DNA of 15,622 nt from Bacteroidales bacterium UBA4243 (GTDB taxonomy: Bacteria; Bacteroidota; Bacteroidia; Bacteroidales; F082), in the NCBI GenBank assembly GCA_002396205.1, contig DGXB01000073.1:1-15622 (forward strand), given 5' to 3'. The notes under the pieces are model-generated. The model made no database searches. It was not told where the DNA came from and was given only the letters and a program-made list of their open reading frames with translations. Made by a program: the position numbers and the translations under genes. Positions 5,506 through 13,088 of the stretch are shown one piece after another; positions within the stretch are counted from its first letter, which is position 1, and every line of letters starts with the position of its first letter.

Positions 5506-6380
5506 GAAAACTCTTACTAATATTATTTGCAGGACTAGTAAGTTTACTTTCAAATGAACTAAAGGCACAGGAAGTCTTTCAGCCGTACAAAACTAATGCA
5601 GTTCCGTATCATGGTTACCTATTCCCAGTAATACCAGGAACAGAAGAATGGATAGAATTGGGAAGCTTTGAGGCTAGACTTGAATCTGTACAATTGCCTA
5701 TAGACACTTTGGAAAGTATTTCAATTGCTCGATTGTTAGAGACTTGTATTTATTGTCCATTTTTCCAAGAAGTGACTGCATGGGCAACGGGATATCAACC
5801 CGAAGATTTAATCCGAACATTTGGAATTTATAGAGGATGGTTGAATTGTGCAGAAGAGTATTTCAATCGTCCAGATTGTTTAGCGGAACTCCTTTCTCTT
5901 TATTCATCCCGCGAAATCGACTTTGTGAATGAGATACCTGAAGGAGAGTTTCAGATGCGAGATCAAGGCCGTTATGCCAATGATTATTGCCTCATGGAGA
6001 CAATGATGTATTATATGAGTCTCACTATGGATTTATCTCCTGATGAAAAAGCAGAGATGATTTCAATTTTACGGGAAAAGATGGTTCGTTGGGATTTATA
6101 TGAAGTGTATTCTTCACATTGGGTTGTTTATAAACTCCTTGATTTGTTATCTACTGGAATTGCTGAATTTGATAATCCGTCAGTCTATCCAAATCCAACA
6201 AATGGTCTGATTTATATTGATTATGAGATAACAAATGTTGAGATTTATAATATCCTTGGCCAGTTGTTGAAAGAGACAAAAGAGAATGTGATTGACCTGT
6301 CGGCACAAGAGGCCGGCACATATATATTAAAGGTGATTACCCCTTCGGGAGTCGTTACAAAACAGATTATCAAGAATTAA
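5502..6380 (+). CDS. Secreted protein with T9SS type A sorting domain
   Basis: This 292-aa protein has a Sec signal peptide (MRKLLLILFAGLVSLLSNELKAQ, cleavage probably after residue 23, before EVF). Its C-terminal sorting domain (about residues 220-292) has the hallmarks VYPNPTNG, VEIYNILGQLLKE, IDLSAQEAGTYILKV and a final VTKQIIKN, as in the Por/type IX secretion family. The middle has no domain that I recognise; it has acidic, aromatic-rich helices and cysteines at LETCIYCPF, LNCAEEYF and RPDC. The protein should cross both membranes and be anchored at or released from the cell surface. Its ATG overlaps the KilA-N stop by 4 nt and follows AAAGGAGG (5486-5493), a strong ribosome binding site 8 nt before the start. 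It is AT-rich and looks like an accessory gene paired with KilA-N. A role in lysine metabolism cannot be inferred. Confidence 0.85.
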   Translation: MRKLLLILFAGLVSLLSNELKAQEVFQPYKTNAVPYHGYLFPVIPGTEEWIELGSFEARLESVQLPIDTLESISIARLLETCIYCPFFQEVTAWATGYQPEDLIRTFGIYRGWLNCAEEYFNRPDCLAELLSLYSSREIDFVNEIPEGEFQMRDQGRYANDYCLMETMMYYMSLTMDLSPDEKAEMISILREKMVRWDLYEVYSSHWVVYKLLDLLSTGIAEFDNPSVYPNPTNGLIYIDYEITNVEIYNILGQLLKETKENVIDLSAQEAGTYILKVITPSGVVTKQIIKN

Positions 6381-6419
6381 TGAACAATAAATCAATTATT
6401 TAAACAACATAATAAAAAT

Positions 6420-7973
6420 ATGGAAAGTAAAATAGGACTTGATTTTAAGAAAGTGGAGTATGCCAGAGGGCTGGCGAAGAACATCGCTGACGATGTGCAG
6501 GCCTTCTGCGAGCAATACACCACGGTGGCCGTGGAGCGCACCCTCGCCCGACTGATGGGCATCGACGGCGTGGACGAAAGCGATGTGCCGCTGCCCAATG
6601 TGGTGGTCGATGCCATCAAAGACAAGGGCGTGCTCGGCGAAGGCATCCTGTTCTTCATCGCCAACGCCATGATCCAGACGGGCCTCAAACCCCAAGAGAT
6701 TGCCGAGAAAGTCGCCAAGGGCGAACTCGACCTCACCAAGGTGGTGACCCGCGACCAGAAACAGATTGCCGCCACGCTGCAACCTGTCATCGACGAGAGC
6801 ATCAACCGCATCCGCACCCGCCGCCAACGCCGCGAGCATTACCTTGAGACCATCGGCGAAGGCCCCAAGCCTTACCTCTACATCATCGTGGCCACGGGTA
6901 ACATCTACGAGGACGTGGTGCAGGCTCAGGCCGGTGCCCGTCAGGGAGCCGACATCATCGCCGTGATCCGCACCACGGGCCAGAGCCTGCTCGACTACGT
7001 GCCTTACGGTGCCACCACCGAGGGCTTCGGCGGCACCTTCGCCACGCAGGAGAACTTCCGCATCATGCGTAAGGCCCTGGACGAAGTGGGCGAGGAGGTA
7101 GGCCGTTACATCCGCCTCTGCAACTACTGCTCGGGTCTCTGCATGCCCGAAATCGCTATCATGGGCGCTTTCGAGGGCCTCGACGTCATGCTGAACGACG
7201 CCCTCTACGGCATCTTGTTCCGCGACATCAACATGCAGCGCACCCTCATCGACCAATACATGAGCCGTATCATCAACGGCTTCGCGGGCGTCATCATCAA
7301 CACGGGTGAGGACAACTACCTGACCACCGCCGACGCCGTGGAAGCTGCACATACCGTTTTGGCCTCCGACCTCATCAACGAGCAGTTGGCCAAGATCGCC
7401 GGTCTGCCCGAAGAGCAGATGGGATTGGGTCACGCCTTCGAGATGGACCCGATGCTCGAAAACGGCTTCCTCATGGAACTCGCGCAGGCCCAGATGACCC
7501 GCGAGATCTTCCCCAACGCGCCGCTGAAATATATGCCGCCCACCAAGTTCATGACGGGCAACATCTTCCGTGGCCACATCCAAGATGCGCTGTTCAACAT
7601 CATCGGCATCTGGACGCACCAAGGCCTGCAACTTTTAGGTATGCCCACCGAGGCCATCCACACGCCGTTCATGAGCGACCGTTACCTCTCCATCGAGAAC
7701 GCCCGCTACATCTTCAACAACATGAAGAACATCGGCGACGAGATGGAATTCAAGGAGGGTGGCATCTGCCGCAAACGCGCCCACGAAGTGCTCGACAACA
7801 CCATCAAGCTGCTTGAGGAACTCGTCAAGGAAGGCCTGTTCACCGCTTTGGAGAAAGGTATCTTCGGAGACGTGAAACGCCCGAAGAACGGTGGCAAGGG
7901 ATTGGCTGGCGTGACGCTGAAAGCTGAGAATTATTTTAATCCGTTTATCGAATTAATGAAAGGGAAAAAGTAA
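6420..7973 (+). CDS. kamD: Lysine 5,6-aminomutase alpha subunit
   Basis: This 517-aa subunit matches the family length (about 516 in Clostridium sticklandii) and carries the TIM-barrel half of the adenosylcobalamin- and PLP-dependent enzyme that turns beta-lysine into 3,5-diaminohexanoate in the cytoplasm. Recognisable family stretches include RIRTRRQRREHYLETIGEGPKPYLYIIVATGNIYEDVVQAQAG in pieces (about 125-165), IAVIRTTGQSLLDYVPYGATTEGFGGT (about 181-207), NYCSGLCMPEIAIMGAFEGLDVMLNDALYGI and the end MKGKK. No truncation or frameshift is visible. Codon use is strongly G/C at third positions, in contrast to the T9SS gene just before it. The leader (6381-6419) is A/T-rich with no Shine-Dalgarno. 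The stop overlaps the kamE start by one base (TAATG), as expected for equal expression of the two subunits. Confidence 0.95.
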   Translation: MESKIGLDFKKVEYARGLAKNIADDVQAFCEQYTTVAVERTLARLMGIDGVDESDVPLPNVVVDAIKDKGVLGEGILFFIANAMIQTGLKPQEIAEKVAKGELDLTKVVTRDQKQIAATLQPVIDESINRIRTRRQRREHYLETIGEGPKPYLYIIVATGNIYEDVVQAQAGARQGADIIAVIRTTGQSLLDYVPYGATTEGFGGTFATQENFRIMRKALDEVGEEVGRYIRLCNYCSGLCMPEIAIMGAFEGLDVMLNDALYGILFRDINMQRTLIDQYMSRIINGFAGVIINTGEDNYLTTADAVEAAHTVLASDLINEQLAKIAGLPEEQMGLGHAFEMDPMLENGFLMELAQAQMTREIFPNAPLKYMPPTKFMTGNIFRGHIQDALFNIIGIWTHQGLQLLGMPTEAIHTPFMSDRYLSIENARYIFNNMKNIGDEMEFKEGGICRKRAHEVLDNTIKLLEELVKEGLFTALEKGIFGDVKRPKNGGKGLAGVTLKAENYFNPFIELMKGKK

Positions 7974-8761
7974 TGAGCGAAGGATTGTATTCAATGGAGG
8001 CCAAGAACTACGACAAGACCTTAGACCTCACCAAGATAAAGCCCTACGGCGACACCATGAACGACGGCAAGATGCAGTTGAGCTTCACGCTGCCCGTGCC
8101 ATGCGGCGCCGAGGCCGTGGAAGCCGCCAAGCTACTGCTGAAGAAGATGGGATTGGAGAACCCCAGCGTGGTGTATTACAAGGAGTTGACACCTGGTTTC
8201 ACTTTCGTCAACTGCTATGGCAGCTGCACCCACACGGTCGACTATTCGACCATCTATGTGCCAAAGGTGGAATCCACTACGATGGACATGTACGAGACCG
8301 ACAAGTACATCAAGGAGAACATCGGCCGTAAGATTGTTATCGTCGGCGCCTCGACGGGTACCGACGCCCACACCGTGGGTATTGACGCCATCATGAACAT
8401 GAAGGGCTATGCCGGCCACTACGGACTTGAGCGTTACGAGATGATTGACGCTTACAACCTCGGCTCGCAGGTGCCTAACGAGGAGCTTATCGCCAAAGGC
8501 ATCGAGCTCCACGCCGACGCGCTGCTCGTATCGCAGACCGTCACCCAAAAGGACGTCCACATTCACAATCTGACCAACTTCATCGAGTTGATGGAGGCCG
8601 AGGGCCTGCGCGACAAGATGATTTGCTGCTGTGGCGGTGCCCGTATCACCCACGAACTGGCCAAGGAACTCGGTTTTGACGCTGGCTTCGGCATGAACAC
8701 CTACGCCGACGATGTCGCCTCCTTTGTAGTTCAGGAGATGGTAAAACGAGGTATGAAATGA
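7973..8761 (+). CDS. kamE: Lysine 5,6-aminomutase beta subunit
   Basis: This 262-aa subunit binds cobalamin and PLP and completes the KamDE enzyme. The base-off cobalamin motif DXHXXG appears as DAHTVG with His133. The PLP lysine is Lys144 in NMKGYAGHYG, 11 residues later. Both numbers are the same as in the Clostridium sticklandii beta subunit. The N-terminal section (about 1-115) forms the dimerisation region, with LKPYGDTMNDG-like and VPCGAEAVEAA stretches, followed by the Rossmann-like B12 domain (about 119-260) starting KIVIVGASTG and ending with CCCGGARITHELAKELGFDAGFG. The start at 7973 overlaps the kamD stop by one base. The stop overlaps the next ORF start by 4 nt. All key residues seem intact, so the aminomutase is predicted to be active. 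Confidence 0.96.
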   Translation: MSEGLYSMEAKNYDKTLDLTKIKPYGDTMNDGKMQLSFTLPVPCGAEAVEAAKLLLKKMGLENPSVVYYKELTPGFTFVNCYGSCTHTVDYSTIYVPKVESTTMDMYETDKYIKENIGRKIVIVGASTGTDAHTVGIDAIMNMKGYAGHYGLERYEMIDAYNLGSQVPNEELIAKGIELHADALLVSQTVTQKDVHIHNLTNFIELMEAEGLRDKMICCCGGARITHELAKELGFDAGFGMNTYADDVASFVVQEMVKRGMK

Positions 8762-9285
8762 CAGAATTAGAGATATTCAAATATAATCTGCGCTTTCAGA
8801 GTTGGGGTGAATTGTACTTGGGTTGCAAGGCAAAATGGATTACTCCACAAGATGTCGTTTGCTTTTACGAAACCAATAAAGTAAAGGCAAATGAGGAAGA
8901 TTTTGTGTCGCTTTATTTGGCTTTGGATGACTCATATCATCAATTCCTTGAACAACTTAAAACCTTGGTGTCTAAAAACGAGAACATTACCATTTCAAAA
9001 AACGAAGATGAACTGAACGATTGTGTTTTCAACTATATTCCCAAAAAGTATTTCGAGATTTGGGAACTGGAGTATTTGTTGGAAGCCATTAGTTTGCCTA
9101 TCAGTGTAAGTGACAAATTACACGAAGTTGCCTCGTTGTTTGATAAGATGAATTATCCTGAAGAATGGAAACCGTTTTTGTATTACCAACAACTGTTTGA
9201 AAAAGGCAATATGTTAGATGAGAATACCTTATATCAAAACTTGATTGATTATATCGAAGAACAGAAAGAAAATTACAAATCTTAA
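8758..9285 (+). CDS. Hypothetical 175-aa protein, possibly DUF2247-like
   Basis: This protein has no signal peptide and no membrane segment, is acidic and probably all-helical. It begins TELEIFKYNLRFQSWGELYLGCKAKWITPQDVVCFYE. That opening faintly recalls DUF2247-type proteins, some of which occur near toxin-immunity genes, but this is a weak memory-based match and I assign no function. The gene starts inside the end of kamE (ATGA at 8758-8761), so it is likely to be translated by coupling. It is clearly AT-richer than kamE and atoA and breaks the run of metabolic genes, like the other accessory genes in the window. Its last codons run into an AAATCTT heptamer repeat. An open frame of this length with ordinary amino-acid composition supports a real gene. 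Confidence 0.7.
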   Translation: MTELEIFKYNLRFQSWGELYLGCKAKWITPQDVVCFYETNKVKANEEDFVSLYLALDDSYHQFLEQLKTLVSKNENITISKNEDELNDCVFNYIPKKYFEIWELEYLLEAISLPISVSDKLHEVASLFDKMNYPEEWKPFLYYQQLFEKGNMLDENTLYQNLIDYIEEQKENYKS

Positions 9286-9302
9286 ATCTTAAATCTTTAA
9301 AT
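9277..9302. repeat. AAATCTT heptamer repeated three times before atoA
   Basis: AAATCTT occurs three times in tandem (9277-9297), followed by TAAAT. The first copies contain the stop codon of the 175-aa gene. Similar strings precede kamB (AAAATCTAAAATCT, 2185-2198) and hbd (AAATCTTTAAATT, 13138-13150), in each case between an accessory gene and the next core gene. Function is unknown. It may serve as an A/T-rich translation leader. Confidence 0.6.
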
Positions 9303-9311
9303 ACCACAATT

Positions 9312-9971
9312 ATGGACAAAAATGAAATGAGAGAAGTGATTGCCAAGCGTGCTGCAAAAGAACTGCACGACGGCGATGTTGTCAATCTGGGTATTGGCAT
9401 TCCGACTTTGATTCCCAACTACCTTCCTGAAGGTGTCACCGTGACCCTCCAGACCGAGAACGGTGCTATGGGCATGGGCCCGACCCCCGAAGAAGGCAAG
9501 GAAGACAAGAACCTCATCAACGCTGGTGGTGGCGCCATCACGCTGCTGCCTGGCGCCTGCACATTCGACTCTGCCACTTCGTTCGCCATCATCCGTGGCG
9601 GCCATGTGAACGTGTCGTTCCTCGGCGCCCTGCAAGTGGATGAGAAGGGCAACCTCGCCAACTGGATCATCCCGGGCAAGATGGCTCCCGGTATGGGCGG
9701 CGCCATGGACCTCGTTGTGGGTGCCAAGCGCGTGATCCTCACCATGGAGCACACCCAAAAAGGTGCTCCCAAGATCCTGAAGGAGTGCACGCTGCCCCTG
9801 ACCGCTGCCGGACAGGTGAACATGATCATCACCGAGATGGGTGTCATGGACATCACGCCTGAGGGCATCGTCCTGAAGGAAATCCATCCTGAGTTCACCG
9901 TCGAGCAGGTGCAAGCCGCCACGGAGGCCAAGCTCATCATCAGCCCCGACCTGAAACCCATGGACATCTAA
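9312..9971 (+). CDS. atoA: Acyl-CoA:acetoacetate CoA-transferase, subunit B
   Basis: This 219-aa subunit is the catalytic half of a class I CoA-transferase. It has GIGIPTLIPNYL near the N-terminus, the catalytic glutamate in TENGAMGMGP (Glu49), INAGGGAITLLPGACTFDSATSFAIIRGGHVNVSFLGALQVD in consecutive pieces (about 75-116) and WIIPGKMAPGMGGAMDLV. In the lysine pathway it would move CoA from butyryl-CoA to acetoacetate, releasing butyrate. The A subunit (atoD-like) is absent here and is probably upstream of the window. The A and B subunits are often adjacent, so the split is worth noting. The gene is GC-rich and followed by crt after 11 nt. The ATG at 9312 is preceded only by an A-rich leader. 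Succinyl-CoA:3-ketoacid transferase (scoB) is an alternative family name; context favours the butyrate role. Confidence 0.9.
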   Translation: MDKNEMREVIAKRAAKELHDGDVVNLGIGIPTLIPNYLPEGVTVTLQTENGAMGMGPTPEEGKEDKNLINAGGGAITLLPGACTFDSATSFAIIRGGHVNVSFLGALQVDEKGNLANWIIPGKMAPGMGGAMDLVVGAKRVILTMEHTQKGAPKILKECTLPLTAAGQVNMIITEMGVMDITPEGIVLKEIHPEFTVEQVQAATEAKLIISPDLKPMDI

Positions 9972-9982
9972 TCCCTGCGGAC

Positions 9983-10762
9983 ATGGAATACACCTTTTTG
10001 AAGATTGAGCAGCACGACCAAATCGCCGTCATGAAAGTTTCGGCGCCCAAGTCGCTCAACGCGCTCAATTCCACTGTCCTGAAGGAGATCGACGACTTCG
10101 TCAGCCATTTGGACACCGCCGCGACGCGCGTCCTCATCATCACGGGCGATGGCGAGAAGGCCTTTGTGGCTGGTGCCGACATCTCGGAGATGGCCCATCT
10201 CTACGAGAAGGAAGGCTACGAGTTCAGCAAGCTCGGCGCCATCGCGTTCCGCAAGATCGAGACGCTGCCAATTCCCGTCATCGCTGCCGTCAACGGCTTC
10301 TGCCTCGGCGGTGGCTGCGAGTTGGCCATGGCCTGCGACTTCCGTTATGCCTCGTCGAAGGCCAAGTTCGGTCAGCCTGAAGTGGGACTGGGCATCACGC
10401 CCGGTTTCAGCGGCACCTACCGTCTGGCCAAACTCGTCGGACAAGGCTACGCCAAGGAGATGATTTACACGGGCAAGGCCATCCGCGCCGACGAAGCCCT
10501 GCGCATCGGCTTGGTGAACGCCGTGTATGAACCCGAGGAACTGATGGACAAGGTGATGGAGACGGCCCAAAAGATCGTCGCCAACGCGCCTTTGGCCATC
10601 GCCCACGCCAAGCGTTGCATCAACGAGAGCTACGACCTCATCGCTGACGACGCCATCGAGTTGGAGAACGTTGCCTTCGGCAAGTGCTTCGCCACCGACG
10701 ACCAGAAGGAAGGCATGGCGGCTTTCTTGGAGAAGAGGCCCGCGAAGTTCGTCGGGAAATGA
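9983..10762 (+). CDS. crt: Crotonase / short-chain enoyl-CoA hydratase
   Basis: This 259-aa protein is a full-length member of the crotonase family and interconverts 3-hydroxybutyryl-CoA and crotonyl-CoA in the cytoplasm. The oxyanion-hole segments are AGADISEM (from about residue 63) and NGFCLGGGCELAMACDF (from 104). The two catalytic glutamates are Glu113 (GGGCE) and Glu133 (FGQPEVGLG), 20 residues apart just like Glu144 and Glu164 in the rat enzyme, so true hydratase activity is expected. The C-terminus ends AAFLEKRPAKFVGK, typical of bacterial Crt. It lies 11 nt after atoA and is GC-rich. The expected partner hbd is separated from it by two accessory genes. Confidence 0.92.
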   Translation: MEYTFLKIEQHDQIAVMKVSAPKSLNALNSTVLKEIDDFVSHLDTAATRVLIITGDGEKAFVAGADISEMAHLYEKEGYEFSKLGAIAFRKIETLPIPVIAAVNGFCLGGGCELAMACDFRYASSKAKFGQPEVGLGITPGFSGTYRLAKLVGQGYAKEMIYTGKAIRADEALRIGLVNAVYEPEELMDKVMETAQKIVANAPLAIAHAKRCINESYDLIADDAIELENVAFGKCFATDDQKEGMAAFLEKRPAKFVGK

Positions 10763-10775
10763 TTGAATCAGCCAT

Positions 10776-10813
10776 CAGCAGCCGGCTTCAGCAATGCTTG
10801 AAGCTGGCTGCTG
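10776..10813. repeat. 15-bp hairpin after crt
   Basis: CAGCAGCCGGCTTCA (10776-10790) pairs with TGAAGCTGGCTGCTG (10799-10813) over an 8-nt loop, with one G-T wobble. No T-tract follows. It could attenuate transcription leaving crt or be a dispersed palindrome marking the edge of the accessory block. Confidence 0.75.
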
Positions 10814-10834
10814 GGAGGGCTGGAAAGAGAATTC

Positions 10835-10859
10835 AGCCTTCGAGGAAAACTTGAAGGCT
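10835..10859. repeat. Short inverted repeat upstream of the AlbA_2 gene
   Basis: AGCCTTC (10835-10841) pairs with GAAGGCT (10853-10859) over an 11-nt loop. It is the second hairpin in the 128-nt gap between crt and the AlbA_2 gene. It is weaker than the first and could be chance. Confidence 0.45.
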
Positions 10860-10890
10860 TATGAAGAAAAAGTATTTGCTCAATTAATAG

Positions 10891-12387
10891 ATGTACATGA
10901 CCAAAGAAGAATTATTGCTGAAGTTGACTGATATTGAGTGGGATGATTTTGAATGCAAATCATGCCAAAACAAACTGTCGGAAGATGTGTGGGCAACTGT
11001 TTCGGCCTTCTCGAACACATCGGGAGGTTGGATTGTCTTTGGCATCAAACAGGTTGGGAAAAAGTTCGAGATTCAGGGCGTAAACAACGGCGAAAAGACT
11101 GAGTCAGACTTTCTGAACACACTGCGCAGCGAAAAGTTCAACCTAAGGTTGTCGGCAAAAGGAATGAAATACAACTTTGATGGCAAGTTGGTGTTGGCAT
11201 TCTTCGTGCCGTCCTCTTTGGTGAAGCCCATCTATTACGGCAATACCATCAACACTTTCATTCGCACGGGTAGCGGCGACCGTCGAGCCACCGAAACCGA
11301 AATCATGGCCATGATGCGCGACCAAGCCTTTGGCAGCAAGAGTGAACAAGTGGTGGAGGGAACAAGTATTAGTGACCTCAACAAAGGTTCATTGGAAACC
11401 TTTAGGAACCAAATTCGTAACGACAATCCATCATTCCCCTACAAAAACCTGTCTGACGAACAATTCTGCGACAAAGTGGGCATTTCCAAAGACGGTCGGC
11501 TGACAATAGGTGGAATCCTGATGCTCGGTCAGCGTGACGTGGTTCAACGATATGTGAGCAACTTCTGGATCGACTACCTTGAAATACCCGGCAAGAGTCT
11601 CGCCGAAGCTCAAGTGCGCTACACCTATCGTATGCAGGAGCAAGACAACATCTGGGAATCGTACCAGATTATCCTCCAGCGACTGCGCAACTTTGTGAAT
11701 GCGCCTTACGAAGCCCGTCCTGATGGCATTGGTGCGGAAGATGAGTCGCAATTGTATGCTTTGAGGGAAGGTCTTACAAATTGTTGTGCCCACGCCGACT
11801 ACTTTAGCCCTATGCATCCCACCATTCGGGTGTTTACCGACCGCATTGAGTTACAGAATCCGGGCAGGTTCATGTTCCCGCTTTCGGAATTGCGCACACA
11901 GATACATTCCATCCCGCGCAACCCAAACATCATCAAGTTCTTCCGCTATGCCAAATTAGGCGAGAATGCGGGCTACGGCATCGACAAGATACTGGCGTGG
12001 GAGCAACTCACCAAAGGCAAGGTGGAATTTGAAAGTGATTTGGTCAGCTCAACTATTACTTATTGGATAGGTGAACATGTTAGTGGTCAAGTAGGTGGTC
12101 AAGTAGGTGGTCAAGTAGGTGACCAAGTTAGTGAACATGCTAGTGACCAAGTTAGTGACCAAGTTAGTGACCAAGTTCAGAGGCTAATAAACATAATACG
12201 AGATCGAGTCTTTACGATGGAAGTATTAATGAAAAAACTAAAAATGACAAGTAGAAGATATGTCAGAGTCAACATACTTAATCCGGCCATTAAAGATGGT
12301 TATGTCCTTCGTGCCTATCCCGACAAACCGAGTCATCCCAAACAGCGCTACTATCTTTCCGAAAAGGGATTAAAATTAGTAAAATAA
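10891..12387 (+). CDS. AlbA_2/Schlafen-type ATP-binding regulator with GQV/DQV repeats
   Basis: This 498-aa protein has three visible parts. The N-terminal AlbA_2 domain (about 10-130) shows EWDDFECKSC, SAFSNTSGGWIVFGIK and TFIRTGSGDRRATETEI. A GHKL-type ATPase region follows (about 285-390) with ALREGLTNCCAHADY (Glu293, Asn297, His301), RIELQNPGRF and ENAGYGIDKIL (the G-box). A linker of tetrapeptide repeats ([GD]QV[GS], 395-430) leads to a C-terminal winged-helix-like domain ending in PKQRYYLSEKGLKLVK. Proteins of this class are annotated as RecG-like or transcriptional regulators; some are linked to mobile islands, and the exact role is unknown. ATG 10891 and ATG 10897 are both possible starts; neither has a clear Shine-Dalgarno. 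The stop overlaps another ATG (TAATG at 12385-12389). The gene is AT-richer than crt and hbd on either side. Confidence 0.82.
   Translation: MYMTKEELLLKLTDIEWDDFECKSCQNKLSEDVWATVSAFSNTSGGWIVFGIKQVGKKFEIQGVNNGEKTESDFLNTLRSEKFNLRLSAKGMKYNFDGKLVLAFFVPSSLVKPIYYGNTINTFIRTGSGDRRATETEIMAMMRDQAFGSKSEQVVEGTSISDLNKGSLETFRNQIRNDNPSFPYKNLSDEQFCDKVGISKDGRLTIGGILMLGQRDVVQRYVSNFWIDYLEIPGKSLAEAQVRYTYRMQEQDNIWESYQIILQRLRNFVNAPYEARPDGIGAEDESQLYALREGLTNCCAHADYFSPMHPTIRVFTDRIELQNPGRFMFPLSELRTQIHSIPRNPNIIKFFRYAKLGENAGYGIDKILAWEQLTKGKVEFESDLVSSTITYWIGEHVSGQVGGQVGGQVGDQVSEHASDQVSDQVSDQVQRLINIIRDRVFTMEVLMKKLKMTSRRYVRVNILNPAIKDGYVLRAYPDKPSHPKQRYYLSEKGLKLVK
12073..12180 (+). repeat. Nine in-frame 12-bp tandem repeats
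   Basis: Nine 12-nt units run without interruption: three of GGTCAAGTAGGT, four of GACCAAGTTAGT or its CAG-ending variant, and two of the GAACATGYTAGT type. They encode GQVG, DQVS and EH[VA]S. As the unit is a multiple of three, gain or loss of units would change linker length without a frameshift. Confidence 0.92.
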
Positions 12388-12422
12388 TGACACTCATAGG
12401 AAATAAACAAAAACATATTACC

Positions 12423-13088
12423 ATGAAAACAAAAAGACTTTATACACTGTTTGCACTGCTGATGGTTTTGGCTTTTTCATCTTGTACGGCCAAGAAGGGT
12501 TTTGTTACCAAATTGCCAAAACAAGAAATCACAGATGTGCAACGTTTTCCAATCATAAGCGACATATATGCCCTTGACAAGAATGACAATGGTTACCGAA
12601 GTGACTCTTTATCATTGCTTTCTGTTCAATGTGTAAACAATTATCTTGACAAACAAACCAACATCGACATAACGAAGAACATTGAAGTCAACGACACTAC
12701 ATTGCTGCGAATGGTAAGCGATGAAATCCGAGGCCTATCTGAAACAGCGTTTGACAACAAGGAAATAGCACTAATCCCAATTCCTCACACAATCGATTCC
12801 CTTTTGGAAGTGCAAGGAAAACGATTTGGACTGCTCATTTATGCCAATGGATTTGAACGGTATGAGAAAAACAGGTTGAAAGCCTTCAATCAGGCACTAA
12901 TAATGATGCAAGGCGGAGCAACACTAAATCCATACTACGATTACTTTTCCACTATTTCTCTATTTATTGTAGATTCGAGCAATAACAACATAGCATTCTA
13001 TAACCATTCAAAAATAGAGGAAAGACCCTCACGACAATATTGTATAGACCGAAATTTTATGGAATTGTATTATCGCTATTGGCGATGA
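12423..13088 (+). CDS. Putative lipoprotein of unknown function
   Basis: The likely start is ATG 12423, giving 221 aa. That start places KTKR directly before a hydrophobic stretch (LYTLFALLMVLAF) and a lipobox-like FSSC with the lipidated cysteine near residue 21. A longer form from ATG 12387 overlaps the AlbA_2 stop but would put 12 extra polar residues before the signal. No domain is recognised. The mature part contains DKNDNGYRSDSLSLLSVQCVNNYLDKQ and ends ELYYRYWR, and it resembles small Bacteroidota lipoproteins only in general character. It is expected to be anchored in the membrane facing the periplasm or cell surface. It is AT-rich, on the same strand as AlbA_2 and probably part of the same accessory unit. 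A role in the butyrate pathway is not indicated. Confidence 0.7.
   Translation: MKTKRLYTLFALLMVLAFSSCTAKKGFVTKLPKQEITDVQRFPIISDIYALDKNDNGYRSDSLSLLSVQCVNNYLDKQTNIDITKNIEVNDTTLLRMVSDEIRGLSETAFDNKEIALIPIPHTIDSLLEVQGKRFGLLIYANGFERYEKNRLKAFNQALIMMQGGATLNPYYDYFSTISLFIVDSSNNNIAFYNHSKIEERPSRQYCIDRNFMELYYRYWR

Noticed and set aside
6396..7631. Long open frame of 411 codons on the minus strand
   Set aside because: It lies opposite kamD, is rich in H, V, D and E as expected for the antisense of a GC-rich gene, and has no recognisable domain.
10861..10887. Mini-ORF MKKKYLLN before the AlbA_2 gene
   Set aside because: Only eight codons, with no ribosome binding site and no context for a leader peptide.
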